Assembly: GCF_026151205.1 (NCBI RefSeq)
Contig: NC_087076.1
Coordinates: 10,454,902-10,518,901, forward strand
Length of the DNA stretch: 64,000 nt
Origin: Bolinopsis microptera
Taxonomy: Eukaryota; Ctenophora; Tentaculata; Lobata; Bolinopsidae
Direction of reading: 5' to 3'
Positions 33,201 through 46,650 of the stretch are shown one piece after another; the first letter of the stretch is position 1, and each line of letters begins with the position of its first letter. The translations under genes and the position numbers were made by a program. A model generated the notes under the pieces. The model saw only the letters and a program-made list of their open reading frames with translations. It was not told the DNA's origin and ran no database searches.

Positions 33201-36200
33201 CTAAAGTTCTTTCTTTGACTCGTCACCTTCGTTATATGTGTCCATTAAAGCCTTTACTTTAGGGATGCGGTCAGCAGGAAGAGTATTAAAGTAATCCAGC
33301 TGCTCTACACTGTATCTTTTATCTGAAACAGTTTAATAGAGCAGGATAAGAATGTATATTGTGTATAATGTATAATGTATAATGTATCTTGTGTATGTCA
33401 ATTATGTGGATTTCCCGTAATCATTCAATTTCAGCTAAATCGAAATAAGCCGAGATATCACGTTTTTTACTAGGGTCTGTGCTGTCGTGAAATTCGGGAT
33501 CAAATTAGTTCCATCGGTATCTTGTCTATGATAATGTCAAGACCTTGCAGTACGATTCGGTAACTAATAACACCGACACATATATTTGCTCAATAATATA
33601 TTGCACGAGTTTGACGAATGAGTTTGAATATTACAATGATCCTACTGTCCTTATCGCAGTAGACAAAGGGAGAAAGTAGTTGTATTATAATACAGCAGCA
33701 ACACCTTATGCTAGAAACTTAAGTGTGATTAGTGAAAATAACGGCACACAACTCCAGCTTTATATTTATAATAGTACTGATCATCTGGGTTCTCCCTTTT
33801 GTTCAGTCTTTATGAGCAGGAATCCCACTTTGTATAAGTTCAGATTGTGTTTAAAGCAGGTAGATAGTATAATTTTGACTTAGAGTAATTTAGATAAGAG
33901 TTGCCCATGCGTTCCAAGCCTCTAAAGCTAAACTACAAAACAAGGACATAGAGGAGTGGCCTCTCTCTCTCTCTAGAGTAGTGGTGATAAGTTATAATCC
34001 CCACAGCAGTGTCTCACAATAAGAAACTACTGACCAGTAAACACGATATCTCTCCAGGCTGGGTCCTTCCAGTCACCGTTAAAACACTCCATGAGCTTAG
34101 TTTTCTGTTCCTGTGTCTCCACCGCGTCGTGGGGTGGCAGATATTGTATAGTGTCGTCCTGGTGGTTCTTGAATACTAACACTGCTCGGTAACTGGGAGG
34201 AGAGGAACTTGTAGTCGTTATATACTATATAGCTATATACTACTACCAAAAAAACACGAACAAGTCATTTTTTAAAATAACTCTAGAATTGTTTGGAAAT
34301 GTCTTATATTATTCCCAGCGAGTGTCGGGTATGACCTTTGGAGTTTGGAGGCCATGTAAAAGTTGTAGGCCTCTTGTTCATCTTAAAAGGACGTGGTACA
34401 AATTTTAAAATTAAACTGTCCAATATTATTTATATTATATTTACAAAGTGAAGATTGTGTGATGCCAAACGAAGAAAGGGCTCGCTTTAAAGAGGTTGCA
34501 AGCCATATCTTTTATTGCTGCTGATAGTAGGGGTGCAGTTCACACTTCTTGCAGTGAACGCATTTCAAAGACTTTGAAATGAGCTGATACTAGAGTGAAC
34601 TTCAAAATAAGGTTGTCTGCGGTATTATTTATCGTATGGGTATTTTAACACCCTGCAATAAACATCTTGTCTACAGCTTTCAGTTCAACAATAAGTTATT
34701 GATTGCCAACTCAACTTGTAGCTCCCTAACCGCGCTACCATGTACTGGACACAATAAATAGTAGTGTTCGTATTAGCTTATTAGAGCCACACGCGGCTAC
34801 TCGCTTTACAGATTTATAATCTATAATCCGTCATGGATCAAACAATATTGCGTTCATGTACGTAGTTTATTATAGTTAAGAACTCCGTCTTTTAAATTGT
34901 TTTAAAAAGTAGAGAAATCCAGCATTAAAAAAAACAAAATTGCTTTTGACTTTCTTATTATAGGGCTAAAAGCGATTTGTTTGAAACCAATATAGGGAAT
35001 ATAACCGTAAGCTTACCCCGGTGAATTATATATGCTGTTATTTAGTGGAGCACAGAACGTCATTCGAGAGGTTTATCTCTTTTATTTGGTGTGCCGGCCA
35101 ACTGCAAACCTTACTTATAATAGTATAATAATAGTATGATAATAGTATAATAAGAATGTTTAACATGTTAATTATTAATATTATGGTAATTCTACTGCAG
35201 TCATAGTCAATTCTAATGATATATAGATCTGATGACCACAGCTTGAGAATTAAACCTAGTCCGCGTTATCCTTTTGTCCTGTTAGCCATCAAGTAGCGTG
35301 TTTTTATTGTCCAGTTGATCAGGTGATTACCTAGTAACCTAGTAACCTAGCAAGCTGGGCAGTGGGCGCCGGGCGGGTTGATCCGAAAATCTCACATGAA
35401 TGTCGTTGAATTTATGTCACGTGTTGATTGTGCGGGCTGCCGGAAAACTAATGAAAGAGTTACAATCTTGAAAGATTGGTAGTCGAGTTTGTTTTTGTTT
35501 CTTTGTGCAATAGATTGAATAAGACCGGTAACATCGGCTCTATAAGCGTTCTCTATTTCAAAGACAATTACGTATACCTAATGAACGGGGGTTCCTGATG
35601 GATTTTTGCCTTTTACCTTTGACACAGATTTCGGAACATGACAACACATGCCTCGCGTCGCGGAGTGGGAAGCCGTTAATTGGAAAATTGTTAACAAAAA
35701 TCAATTTTTCGTGTTTTTTGGGACACCTTGTATGTTATTTAAATATAGAATATAGATATTAAATGCCAACGTGGCATAATATTTAATATTTTGAAAGAAC
35801 ATTAGTGCAATATTATGCAATAACAATCATATTGGTTGCATGAGAATTAAGCAGTTTTGTCTCTCATCGTGTGATTTTGAATCCTTTGATCATACTAGAA
35901 TCTTAATTGCATCGACGACTGAGGACAATAATTTGTACCATCATCCAATAACAGTTTACCAGATTCTCAAAAATACAATTATCTCCAGTATTCTCGAGAA
36001 TAATCTTTAATCGTGACTAACCCAAACCATCCGCTGTATTTAGGACTAATAGAGCACCCAAACATTTTTTTAGTCTGCTCCCAAGTAGGCGTCGAGATCT
36101 CCTCAGGCCGGTTATAAAACGCTTGTCCCGCCGCGTGACCCGCAGTTGACATGTTTATTTTGGGTAGTCTCGAGTTTGTTTGGAGCTCCCAGTCGTAGAT

Positions 36201-39200
36201 AATGTCCACATCTTCTCCGGGGAATAGCTCCTCGACAGCCTGGTGAAGAGAGATTGTTTAGTCATCTCGTATTGAGTTACTTTGTAATATTGTGTTAATT
36301 GGTGATTTCGAGATTTAATTGTTTGAATTAGGCGGGATTTGTCATGTAATTACATGCTATCTCTCTGGATTTATGTCTATCGAAATCAAAACCACAACCC
36401 AGCTGGTGTTGTCATACGTCATGACGTATGACTATGACAGTTGTTTGATAAAAATGTTTGATAAAGTTGTTTGACCAAGTTAGATAACCATGACCGGTGA
36501 GATGCTCTCTAAATACACCAGGAATAATTTGATAATTCATTTCTTGCAGCACTGCTAAGCTAGCAGCTTCGTAGACGTTTTACTCTCGAAAATATTTACG
36601 TTTATTATATTATACTGACACTATCTATATAACAAGCTTTAAATAGTCGTTAAATTAGTTGTTCTAACTTAAAGATAATTTTACGTAGTCCTGAACTATC
36701 CAATTAACAAGACCTAGAGAAACGGCTAAGAATTTAAAATAGTTGTTAAAATAATAAGAATTTATAACAAGTGGAGAATAAAACGGGAAACGAACACGTG
36801 ACCTACAGATAAAGTCTTAAGGACCGCATAATTGGGGTAAAACATTAGCAGAAAAGCACAAGTCGCGTCAAAAACTACCGTGAGCTTGTAATCGAACATA
36901 ATAGCGTTTCCAGTTACGATTTTATCAGCTGAACCACAGTTTTATCTCTATGAGACAACGTGATAATCAAATCTGCAGTTCAGTTGCTAATTATTTAATA
37001 ATTTAACTAATTTAATAGTTACGTTATAAAGTAACGTAACCTTGTACCAGGTGCCACCAAGAACAGCGCGATAGACATAATTTGCATTTGATTTAAATAA
37101 AGATATAAGGTTACTCTGTGCAGCATTGTTTATATTTCTTCGAGTGTTTGTTCCTTGTGGATCACATATTACTATATTAGGCAAGCAAGATGTTGGCCGA
37201 TTTAGACTCCACCCCCTCCCTGTAAGCCATTATACATAATACATTGTGTATAACTACAAATTACATAGTGTATATTATACTATAATATACACATTGCATA
37301 TTAACAATATTATGATACATTATTCACATGTTATAGGCAGTTAAAAATCAGATCTCTCTCAGCTAAGGGCATAAAGGGAGTAAACCGTTTTATTTTCTTT
37401 CAGTGTTTATCGTTAGTGAAGTCATGTTAGGTTACTATACTGTTTTCAAACAAATAGTATGGATGTGTTACTAACATAATATTATCGTGTCTTTGGTAAC
37501 TTTTGTCTGTATTACTGAGTAATGAGTAGCCCATAATGGCCCGGTTCTCGTGTTTAAGTGATATATTCTCGTGTTTTTGTTAATTGCTATTACACTGCCC
37601 CATTTGTATTATAACCCTGACAGATTTTGGTCTCGTCTTTACTCTTTCATCTGTTTAGTACTTCTTATTGTCTCTTTTGCTAAAGACTACCTCCTGTATT
37701 GTGATAGATTCTCATAAAAGCGGCGAGTTTGTGTGATTAGAAGCGTCTTTCTGGATCGTAACCCTAATAATGTAATATTATAGTTGTTTGGAGGTTTTTT
37801 AAAGGCTTTTTCTTTGTAGAATCTAGAGATTATTTGTCCCTTTTATTCTAGTTATATATTAGTATTGAGGAGAAGCTTTTTTACAATGTCACTGCCATTT
37901 TCTTGATAAAATATCTGTGCGCATTTTCAGACCCTGTGTCACTGTTCGAAATTAATTTAAAAGATATTAAGAACTATTTTAATATCTTGATAGTGTTATA
38001 TTTATATATTGTAAATTGTAAATTGATTGTAATTAAACATTTCAAGGCGTCAGTGCCGAGTACTGTCTCTTCAATTAAAAAAAGTTCATTCCAAGCAGCA
38101 AGGATAAGTTTGATAAGTTGATTAATATGGTTCAGCTCTGCGTCATAAGCTATATGTCACACGGCTGAAATTGGAATTTACTAAAAGTATCAATTTGTCA
38201 GATAAGGCTTTTCTCGCAAACAAGGATGGTTTAAGTTATATCCTCAGATTTTGACGTACATTAGGCTTTAAAGTTATTAATTAAATGTTTAACACTAACT
38301 AGATCACAAACAGAACTTAGTGGTCCTATAATAAAATAAACACGAGCGTCAGCGAATTGCTTTTTCTCGGTAAAATGTATTTCAATAAAAGTTTCCTTTT
38401 TTCAAAAGTTCCCTTTTTCACTCTATTTTTTCATTTATTCGCCGTTTTATCTGTACGGTAACGGTAAAAAAAAAACCTAGAAAAAGTTTAAACATGATCG
38501 AGAAATTGAAGCCCAAAAGTGCTCATTAAAATTGCATCGGAGCATATTACAGGGGACTAGGGTTGTGTTTAGGGAATATTTTAGGGTATATTATTCCATC
38601 GTGACATATTTCGATGGAGTTCCACTGTAGAATTTCACTTAGTCGGGCTTCTCAGAAACTTCAATTATACACTGTGGAATGTTACAGAGCTGTGTCGGGC
38701 TTCTTGGAAACTGCCCAAATTCTATAGTGACACTATAAATTTAGTACCTGATAGAGCCAGATTGGTAATATTTCAAACCGTAATTTATTCAGACCGGTGA
38801 CCGTGTGAAATGTTTTTTTAACATTAGGAAATTTAAAATTTCGTTTCGTTGTTATTTTATAAGGCAGGACCTCTTCCACGAAACTTGTACTTAACTTACT
38901 TAACTTACTGTGGATCATTTATATAATAAATAAAAGGACGTGACTGGTTAGGCAGCATGAAGGTCTAGGGCAGGTTTAACATGTTACAGCCTGTTGTTAA
39001 CTTGAGCACTGTGTTTTCTAAAACTTTAAATAGAACTTGTTTCAGGCTAGGCGGGTAGTGAGGTAGTGGTAACCACAGGCTTATGTTAACAAACTAAGAA
39101 GTTATAGTATTTACTATCGTTACTGTAGTATATGATTGTTACATTATTAAATTATCATAATATTTTGATTGTTGTAGTATGATTTGCCGACACTTCCAGT

Positions 39201-42200
39201 AACTTCTCAACTTCACTTAAATTAACTGCAGTTAAGCGTGCTCCTTTATAAAGTTAAGCATGATCCCTATTTATCTTTTACAAAGTAGGGATTCACTATT
39301 ATATAGTTATAAAGGATAAATACCAAGAATCTGACAATAAATAATGTTGTTTATCTGTTAATGTCTGGAAATGACTGGATTTCGCAGAAATTTTACTTTG
39401 TTCATTAGGTGAATTTAATAGATCAGCATTGGACAATCTATGCTGTACTATACGTGGGACTGGCCAAATCTCTCCCCGATTAACGTTTATTTACTTGATT
39501 AATAACGGTATTTGAATTTCCTCGTATTTTTAACCGATAAAACTAATTAATTATCGGGACAGTTAATTAGAGATTTCCCTTTGAATAAATGAGCTTCTTA
39601 GCACTCTTAATTGTTAATAATATATATTATTTCTAGATCAATCTAGAAATTGATCACAAAGTATATATACTTCGTGATCAATTTCTAGAGGATTATTAAA
39701 CCATTATTATCAATTTGTACCCTGTGCCTATTTAATAATCGGGACAGTTAATTAGAGATTTCCCTTTCAATAAATGAGCTTCTTAGCACTCTTAATTGTT
39801 AATAAGATATATTAATTCTAGATCAATCTAGAAATTGATCACAAAGTATTATATATACTTCGTGATCAATCTCTAGAGGACTATTAAACCATTATTACCA
39901 ATTTGTACCTTGTGCCTAATTTTGTGTAGGACGAATTAGGGGAGCCAGTTTCTTCCAAGGGAATAATATATTTTCAGTAACTTAATTGGTAGCTCAGTAA
40001 TTTGTAAACATTACATTTGCTCTAGTTTCCTTTAGTTTTAGCCACGCCCAAGAGCTCTCTTAAAAGTAGGTTGATGATATTTTAGTTTGAACTTGTGAGC
40101 CTCATTTAGCTTCCAAAAAGGTAGAACAGGTACTTTAATTTGTCATCACCTAAGCTTCATTAGCGCGGATAGTATCTTATGGGTGTCTTTGTTTTTATTA
40201 GGGATTGGCCCGTAGAACCAGAAGATCATTTATCAAACCGTGGCAAAGCATGGGCTCTTGTAGCAACAGATGTTCACTGGGTAGTTAGTATAGACGACTA
40301 TATATTTACATACTAAAGACGTGTGTCGTGCATGTTACTAAAGTTATGGCCCTTTGAAATAACACGTGTGAGTGGGATGTGTGAAACCTTCTCCTATAAT
40401 ATGTAACACATAATATACACATAATATACACATATCATATTATAGGAATACTGTATTGTTGAGGACAGTCTTGGTACATGCTAATTAAATGTTGTGGCTA
40501 TGTTCAGTTTGTTGTGTCACTGTTGAGACGTTTAATATCTTGTAGTGTTCCGCTCGATTTATAAGATTCCTTATTATCTCTTATTCTACTACGCTAGCTT
40601 GAATCGTTCAGGACTATGTTAAGAGATTGTCGTAGAAATTACGACCATCTCACCCCCTGCCGAGGTCATTTGATTAAAAACCGTGATTTTCCAAGAATAA
40701 AGAAATCATAGCCTTTCACTAATACGATTGTGTAACGTTATTTTTTGTTTAAAATCAAGGTTATGTTTAGTCTAAAGTGTCTGTTATACTGATGAAATCA
40801 AATCAAGAATAATAACGGAAACAGCATCACCACTTTTAAAAACACCTGTCCTAATTCCCACATTGATGGGAATGAGGTTTTTATTCAAACTTCTCGTCCC
40901 CTATTTGGAGTTTCGTTGGCAGGTTTCGTTTATAAAATGACTTTAGAGTTGATTTCATTTGCGTTTTAGCTGTCTTTGTGTAATGATGGGGCTTGGTAAC
41001 GTTGAGCCCCTATTAATACAGTTAAACTTATTGATAATTCAATGGTAGACACTCCATTTAATGTGGAATATGTTTTGAAAAGATGCCGCGAAACGGATTC
41101 AAAATGACAAATTTATCAAGCAATTTGTTTATTTCGTTAACAATTGTTAACAAGCAATTTGCTAACATAAATTTCAACCACAACAAGGAACAATACCTCT
41201 TAATTAATGTTAAAGGTATTGTGATATGGCCAATGAGACGTAGATTAATATACGATGGTGCCCAACTGACTAATACCAGTTTAAACACAGAAATGTATCC
41301 CTTTCTTAAATTTGATCCTTCGAACAGCTGTTGAGCAATGAAACGCAAACATAATCTTAGTATCCCAATGTATCCCATTATATTTACATATTATCCTTTC
41401 ACTAATAGTAATATGTTGACACGTGACTCGTGTCAGATTCCCGATCTTTCCCCAAAGTGCCCTTAAATATGTCTGGAAGGTTTCCTAACGGTCACAATCA
41501 TTATAGGCCCTATTATACAGCCCTAGACTCATTAATCATACTAGCGTGTTTTGATATTTTACGTCTCGACTTTTAGAGTGAGTGATGGTGTTTGATTATT
41601 GTGGCAGGTGGCTGTGTTCAGTTTGTTCTGACATTTGGTGGCGTTTGGTAATGTTATGCCACTGTAAGATTGGATTAACCGATCCTATTTCCTTCAATGA
41701 AACTGCCCTTCATCATGGTTCGGAAGATTATTAAAAAACATATCCTTGTGTTTGAAGTATTACATCATAATGATAAAGGATTCGTCTATAAAATGTAATA
41801 TACTGTGATAATTAGCACATTTAACTATTATTTACTATTATTAACCACAGAATGTTTCACTTCTTCTCCTTAATAGCTGCTTGTATGTGTATTGTTTAGG
41901 CATATTCGCATACACTTGACGTTAGGCACGGACCTTATATAATAATAGTGTATTATTATATATTATCTCTCCATTACTTATTACGAACTGAGGCGCTGTT
42001 TTTTATTGTCACATAACGGCCGCTAATTTTCAAATCAGGATTAATAGTCCATAGGATGGGTATACCGCTAGTACTAATGATTTAATATTTTAATTATATA
42101 TCCATTGTGATCAGCAAGGGTTACCGAGCAACTAAAAAGGTTTAAACCTACATATTAATATAAGGATTTATAATATATAGTGCGTGTATATTGTATAACC

Positions 42201-45200
42201 GATAACACGTTCGTTTCTCGTGTTCGACAAAGTGCTCTACTAACATTTATTGGAGCTTTTTATAAGCGTAACAAAGTAAACGATGTTATTATTCAGTTGG
42301 ACAATAACATCGTTTACTTTGTAACGCTTATAATAGTTATATTATATATGAGTTATATATCGTGTAGTTAAATAAATTATAAATTATCGAAAAGTTAATG
42401 TGTAAAACCGTTTTTTCGTTTGTTTTAAGTTAATTGCTCGCTTATCTACACATTTTGTTGATTTTTTTACGTCTAGTCAAATTATCAAGAGCCAATTTGT
42501 TGGTCCCTTAAAGTTTGTGTGCAGTGCGCCAAAAGAGGTTAAATTCTTCAGTTTATTAAGGTTCTAATATTATTTAATATTCATTACTTTTGTAAACTGG
42601 TCATTAGAACCACCGTCCAACAACAATAGGATCAGTTACATTTTCTTGATATTTTATATTTTAAAAGATCTGGCATGGCCCTACATAGTACATAGGCTAC
42701 CCTGTCCCTAAAATCAACTCATTCTTGTTTGTTGCCCGTTCCTAAAGCTGATTTAATCAATAACTACTAATTTCATTCTGAAAATAATTTTAAATTATGT
42801 TGAAGTTTGTTAAATTATGTTAAAGTTTGTTAAAATGTGACATTTTCTTAAATCATGTTAAAGTAGTAAACACGTACGTGCCTCGTGCCATGATCAGTTG
42901 CACTGCTCTCTAAACATGACTAGGAATCTCTCCATAAGTTTGTGATATCATCACCATTACAGGGTTGACTCCAACAATCAGACTCATTAATAATACAAAT
43001 GCGCGCGATCACTGGAGATTGGATTTTAAACTGAGGAAGTGAGGATAAATCGAATATGCAGCATATGGTAAAATTGTTAATATAACAGAAGCTCGGGTTT
43101 ATGTGCGCACGCAATGATTCTTGTTACATTTATTGTTACATCATATTATCACGTTTAGTTGTGTGGACTGTTTTACATATATAATTAATCGACTTTATCT
43201 TCAGTTGGGATGGACGTTTTTTTTAATGCGATAAAATCTTATTTTCAAAGAATACAATTAGTTTCCTCCCTGTGATAACTGCCTTTCTAGTATAATATAA
43301 TATAATGTAATATAATAGCATGACATAGTTCGTTACTTTAAATACGAGCGCCATGGTGATTTAGAGAGAAGCAGCAGAATAATTCTAGATAATTTTGATG
43401 CTGACGAATTGCATGCTTGTAGGGAGAGACAGTCCACTGTCCATATAATCCAGGTTTATTAAGCTCTGTCGTGGAAGGAATAGAATATTGTAATGAGAAC
43501 AAACTTGACTCTTTAGTTAACTTAAATAGTTAGAGGGGCTTATAGAAAACTGCGCAGTGATAAAGAAGAGTCATGAATAAGTTATATTGTATTATAAAAT
43601 TATTAGGCTGTATATTGTCTTCTTTTGAAGTTGTATGATTTAGTGACTTTAATAGCTTTAATCTGATAAAGTTATATTATATTACTTCTATTGTCTCCTT
43701 TTGAAGTTGTATGATTTAGTGACTTTAATTAATAGCTTTAATCTTAATCTGATAAAGTTATATTAAATTACTTCTATTGTCTTCTTTTGAAGTTGTATGA
43801 TTTAGTGACTTTAATAGCTTTAATCTTAATCTGATAAAGTTATATAATATTACTTCTATTGTTTTCTTTTGAAGTTTTGTAATATAATAGATTTAATAAC
43901 TTGCATGACTTTAATCTACTTCAGCAAAATTAAATTTTATTATTCTGTAAACCGATTTTGCAGTGCATGCACCTTTGGAAGTCGAGCTAGTGTATTGAAA
44001 ACATCGTGTGTTAATGGTACGTTCACAGTACATTCACAGTACATTCACAGTTCATTCGCAGTACAGTACTTCACAACTATAATCTGCATCCCCACTAGAC
44101 ATATATTCTGTAAATATTTCATATTTTGCATACCATTAGATACTCCCTTATCTACATTTACTTACCTAACAAATCTCCTCATATCAGTTTTGTTACAATG
44201 AAAATGGTCAACACCTCCAACGACTCCTCATTGGACGGATTACAGAATTCTACAGAGCGATACTTCTGGATAATCTACCATGCTATTGTGATATTATCCT
44301 CCGTTATCGGGGATACAATCATACTGTACGCGTCAATAAAACACAACGCAATCAAGCTGAACAAGGTTCTTGTGTCTATAATCCAGCATATTTCAGTCTG
44401 TGATCTGATTCTGGTGACGTTTGTGTCACTGCCCAACTTGGTCACGTTGGTCACAGAAAGTTGGATCACTGAGGGTTTGTTCACATCACATCATGTCATG
44501 TGTTACGCTAGAGTTTATGTGACTTACCAAGCCTTTCCAGCAAGCAACCTTTTTGTGTGTCTAATGATCACGAGTAAGTTGTTCCTGCTTAAAAAACCTC
44601 TTCGTTCAGGAACGTGGTCATGCAGTTTGGGACACATTCATTGTACCATTATCTGGACAATATCTTTACTAATCTTCCCAGTTTTGTTTTTGCTCATAGG
44701 AAAGGATGACATCTCTTTTGAATACAGAGTAATCTCCTCAGACTACTATAACACAAACACATGTACCTACAGATTTTCATCAGAAGTTTGGGGATTGTTG
44801 CATCCACTTGCTATGGCAGTGTCATCGTACGCTCCTCTTGTTGCCATTATTGCAACCACTATACCGACACTCAACTCCTTATTTGAAGCAAGGGGAGTTT
44901 CCCGGAGGGGTCATGGGAATGAAAGATGGCAAGGAGTAGTGACAGCGTTGCTGACTGCTGCTGTTTTCTGCATCTCTCAAATGCCCTATGTTATATGCTC
45001 GCTTATAGAGTCTTTTGCGCCAGAGAAATCAGCAGTCTTGATCAGTCCTCAAGTTTGGAGGGTACTTAAATATTTACTACAACTAAATATCATGAGTAAC
45101 TTTTATATTTATACCCTTACTGTGACCAGCTTTAGGTCTTACTTGTGGACAATAATCGGAAATATTTTCAACTGCTCCGATACAATTCGCAGAGCCTCAC

Positions 45201-46650
45201 TGATCTTACAAGATTTATCAACTGTTGAAAGAACGGGAAACTCTGAAGTGCGGCAAAGTGAGCAACAGCAACGTCTTGTCACAGTGTCAATTCGATAAAT
45301 CTTTTGTTACCTATCATTGTTGTTTGGTTCCTACCACAATTTGTACTACTTTTCACAAAGAGGCATATCAAAGTGATTGTCATTTACTATACCCACTATA
45401 CCAATGATAAAGTGATAATATTATATGATATCAATTGGAAGATTAATTAATTTTTTGGTGCAATCCATCAAGTATTAATGATAAATAACATTATCCATAT
45501 TATTAGCTGGTAAAAAGAATAATTATTTATGTTCAGCTGTTGAACTTCGACATTTCCATATTGTAGTTGTAATTAATAAAACTCAGTCAACTTAAATCAA
45601 AAGAACATAGTCTACTTGATTACATCTCTTACCTTTGTCATGTAGTGCTTGGTGCATAAATCAACACAATCAGTCCCTTTCTTCAGTTCTGGATCATGTT
45701 CACTGATGTAACAAGGTAATGTCTTGTCAAACATGTCTGCATTTGATAACACCACCACACACACTGAAAAGATAAGCACAGTGAAAAATTCAATGGATGC
45801 AAAATTCTGATGAGATTTTTTAGTTTCGCCAGACTGTTCATTCTTCCCAGGGGATAAAGATGTCTACAAACATATGTATTGTTCAAACTTACAACTAACT
45901 AGACAACAAGTAACTTTAACCATTACCAACAAAATATCATAAAACCTGTATTTGGAGGATAGTCCAGTTTTACAATAGTTGAGAGCTTGTTGTACCATTC
46001 TGGTAGAAAAGGAGCAGCATCATAACCAAACTCTTTTAGATACTTGTCTATTTTAGTAGCGATCTGCAATAAATAGTATAACCAGGATTTGTCTATAGTT
46101 TAATAATAGTTAATAGTACTTTGTTTACTATAGATCCAATGGATCCTTAGCTACTCCCTAGACTAGGTGACACTGTTGTTGACTAGGTTATATGACTAGG
46201 TAATATGAACTAATCTAGTTATCAGAATTATAACATTTGTTTGTGTTTCACTGATTTGTTTGTGTTTCACTGATTTGTAAACTGAGGACGTAAATACTGA
46301 TTAAAGCAACTTGATAAGGGTTTATGACAAATTTTAAGTGTTAATTTGTTAAATTCAAACCACTATTAATTGATTTAATTATATAAGAGCATTCAAAATT
46401 GACTGGTTTAACTTTTACTCAGTGCAACAGTGCTGCCTAACCCTCAAAGCACCAGTCACTATCTTATAATTCCATTTTTTAAACTAGGCTATATAATCTG
46501 TTATTGTTCCATATAATAAATCATGTTCAACATTACCTGGACAGCAACAGTATTAGATTTGTAGTGATAGTAGAGTAGAGAAGATATGAACACAAGGGCT
46601 ATTATAACATGTACAAAGATTCCTATGTAGATCCACCCAGGCAGTGTCAT
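33201..46650 (-). CDS. MMACHC: MMACHC (CblC) cobalamin-processing protein with N-terminal TM exon, 6 exons
   Basis: Exons on the minus strand: 46650-46537, 46063-45946, 45763-45633, 36239-36022, 34192-34035, 33322-33201. All introns are GT-AG and phases fit throughout (861 nt, 286 aa plus stop). MMACHC removes the upper axial ligand of cobalamin (decyanation, glutathione-dependent dealkylation) and hands the cofactor to MMADHC. Matching segments in order: KIDKYLKEFGYDAAPFLPEW, VVLSNADMFDKTLPCYI, VDIIYDWELQTNSRLPKI, STAGHAAGQAFYNR, CSISPKYSGWFG joined to YRAVLVFKN, LMECFNGDWKDPAWRD, KRYSVEQLDYFNTLPADRI. Exon 1 is unusual: it encodes 38 residues containing a TM segment (WIYIGIFVHVIIALVFISSL), absent from the soluble mammalian enzyme. 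The C-terminal tail is shorter than in human. The third intron is 9.4 kb and holds a GPCR gene on the other strand. Confidence 0.9.
39555..39920. repeat. Tandem duplication, about 185-bp unit x2
   Basis: TCGGGACAGTTAATTAGAGA starts at 39554 and again at 39739; the two units are nearly identical. Each contains a hairpin (GATCAATCTAGAAATTGATC and ACTTCGTGATCAAT) around TATATA. Confidence 0.85.
42260..42334. repeat. Hairpin, 31-bp arms
   Basis: Arms TATAAGCGTAACAAAGTAAA... and its inverse ...TTTACTTTGTAACGCTTATA, one mismatch, with a short TCAGTTGGAC loop. One arm recurs at about 13996-14022, so this is a dispersed foldback MITE. Confidence 0.8.
43187..43303 (+). mobile_element. Helitron-like fragment
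   Basis: CGACTTTATCTTCAGTTGGG to CTTTCTAG|T parallels the 3' half of the element at 12486-12796 (CGGCTGTATCTTTGGTTGGG ... CTTTCTAG|T). Only the 3' part is recognisable here. Confidence 0.45.
43612..43880. repeat. Tandem repeat, about 75-90-bp unit, 3-4 copies
   Basis: The unit CTTTTGAAGTTGTATGATTT...GATAAAGTTATATTA...CTTCTATTGTCTT is repeated at about 43616, 43691, 43778 and 43860, with length variation from an inserted TTAATCTTAA type segment. Confidence 0.85.
44198..45298 (+). CDS. Class A (rhodopsin-like) GPCR nested in MMACHC intron
   Basis: 366-aa 7TM receptor from ATG 44198; the frame is open upstream to 44126 but without an earlier ATG. The N-terminus carries sequons (NTS, NDS, NST). 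TM1 has IGDTIILYASIK, TM2 HISVCDLILVTFVSLPN, a TM3 Cys in HHVMCYARVYVTYQ, and a loop-2 Cys in NTCTYRF. After TM3 the DRY box is replaced by TSK (MITSKLFLLKK). TM6 is VTALLTAAVFCISQMPYVIC, and TM7 ends NIMSNFYIYTLTVTSFRSYL, so NPxxY is replaced by SNFYIY. To my memory this variant set is typical of expanded cnidarian class A receptors. It is intronless, lies on the strand opposite its host, and ends 334 bp before an MMACHC exon. Probably a retrocopy-type family member; ligand unknown. Confidence 0.85.
   Translation: MKMVNTSNDSSLDGLQNSTERYFWIIYHAIVILSSVIGDTIILYASIKHNAIKLNKVLVSIIQHISVCDLILVTFVSLPNLVTLVTESWITEGLFTSHHVMCYARVYVTYQAFPASNLFVCLMITSKLFLLKKPLRSGTWSCSLGHIHCTIIWTISLLIFPVLFLLIGKDDISFEYRVISSDYYNTNTCTYRFSSEVWGLLHPLAMAVSSYAPLVAIIATTIPTLNSLFEARGVSRRGHGNERWQGVVTALLTAAVFCISQMPYVICSLIESFAPEKSAVLISPQVWRVLKYLLQLNIMSNFYIYTLTVTSFRSYLWTIIGNIFNCSDTIRRASLILQDLSTVERTGNSEVRQSEQQQRLVTVSIR

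Larger units (their letters stand above)
36240..43180. other. MMACHC intron 3, first part
   Basis: AT-rich intron sequence without recognised exons. Short frames (36987-37184, 41058-41378 and others) have no support. It contains the repeats at 39555-39920 and 42260-42334 listed separately. Confidence 0.5.
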
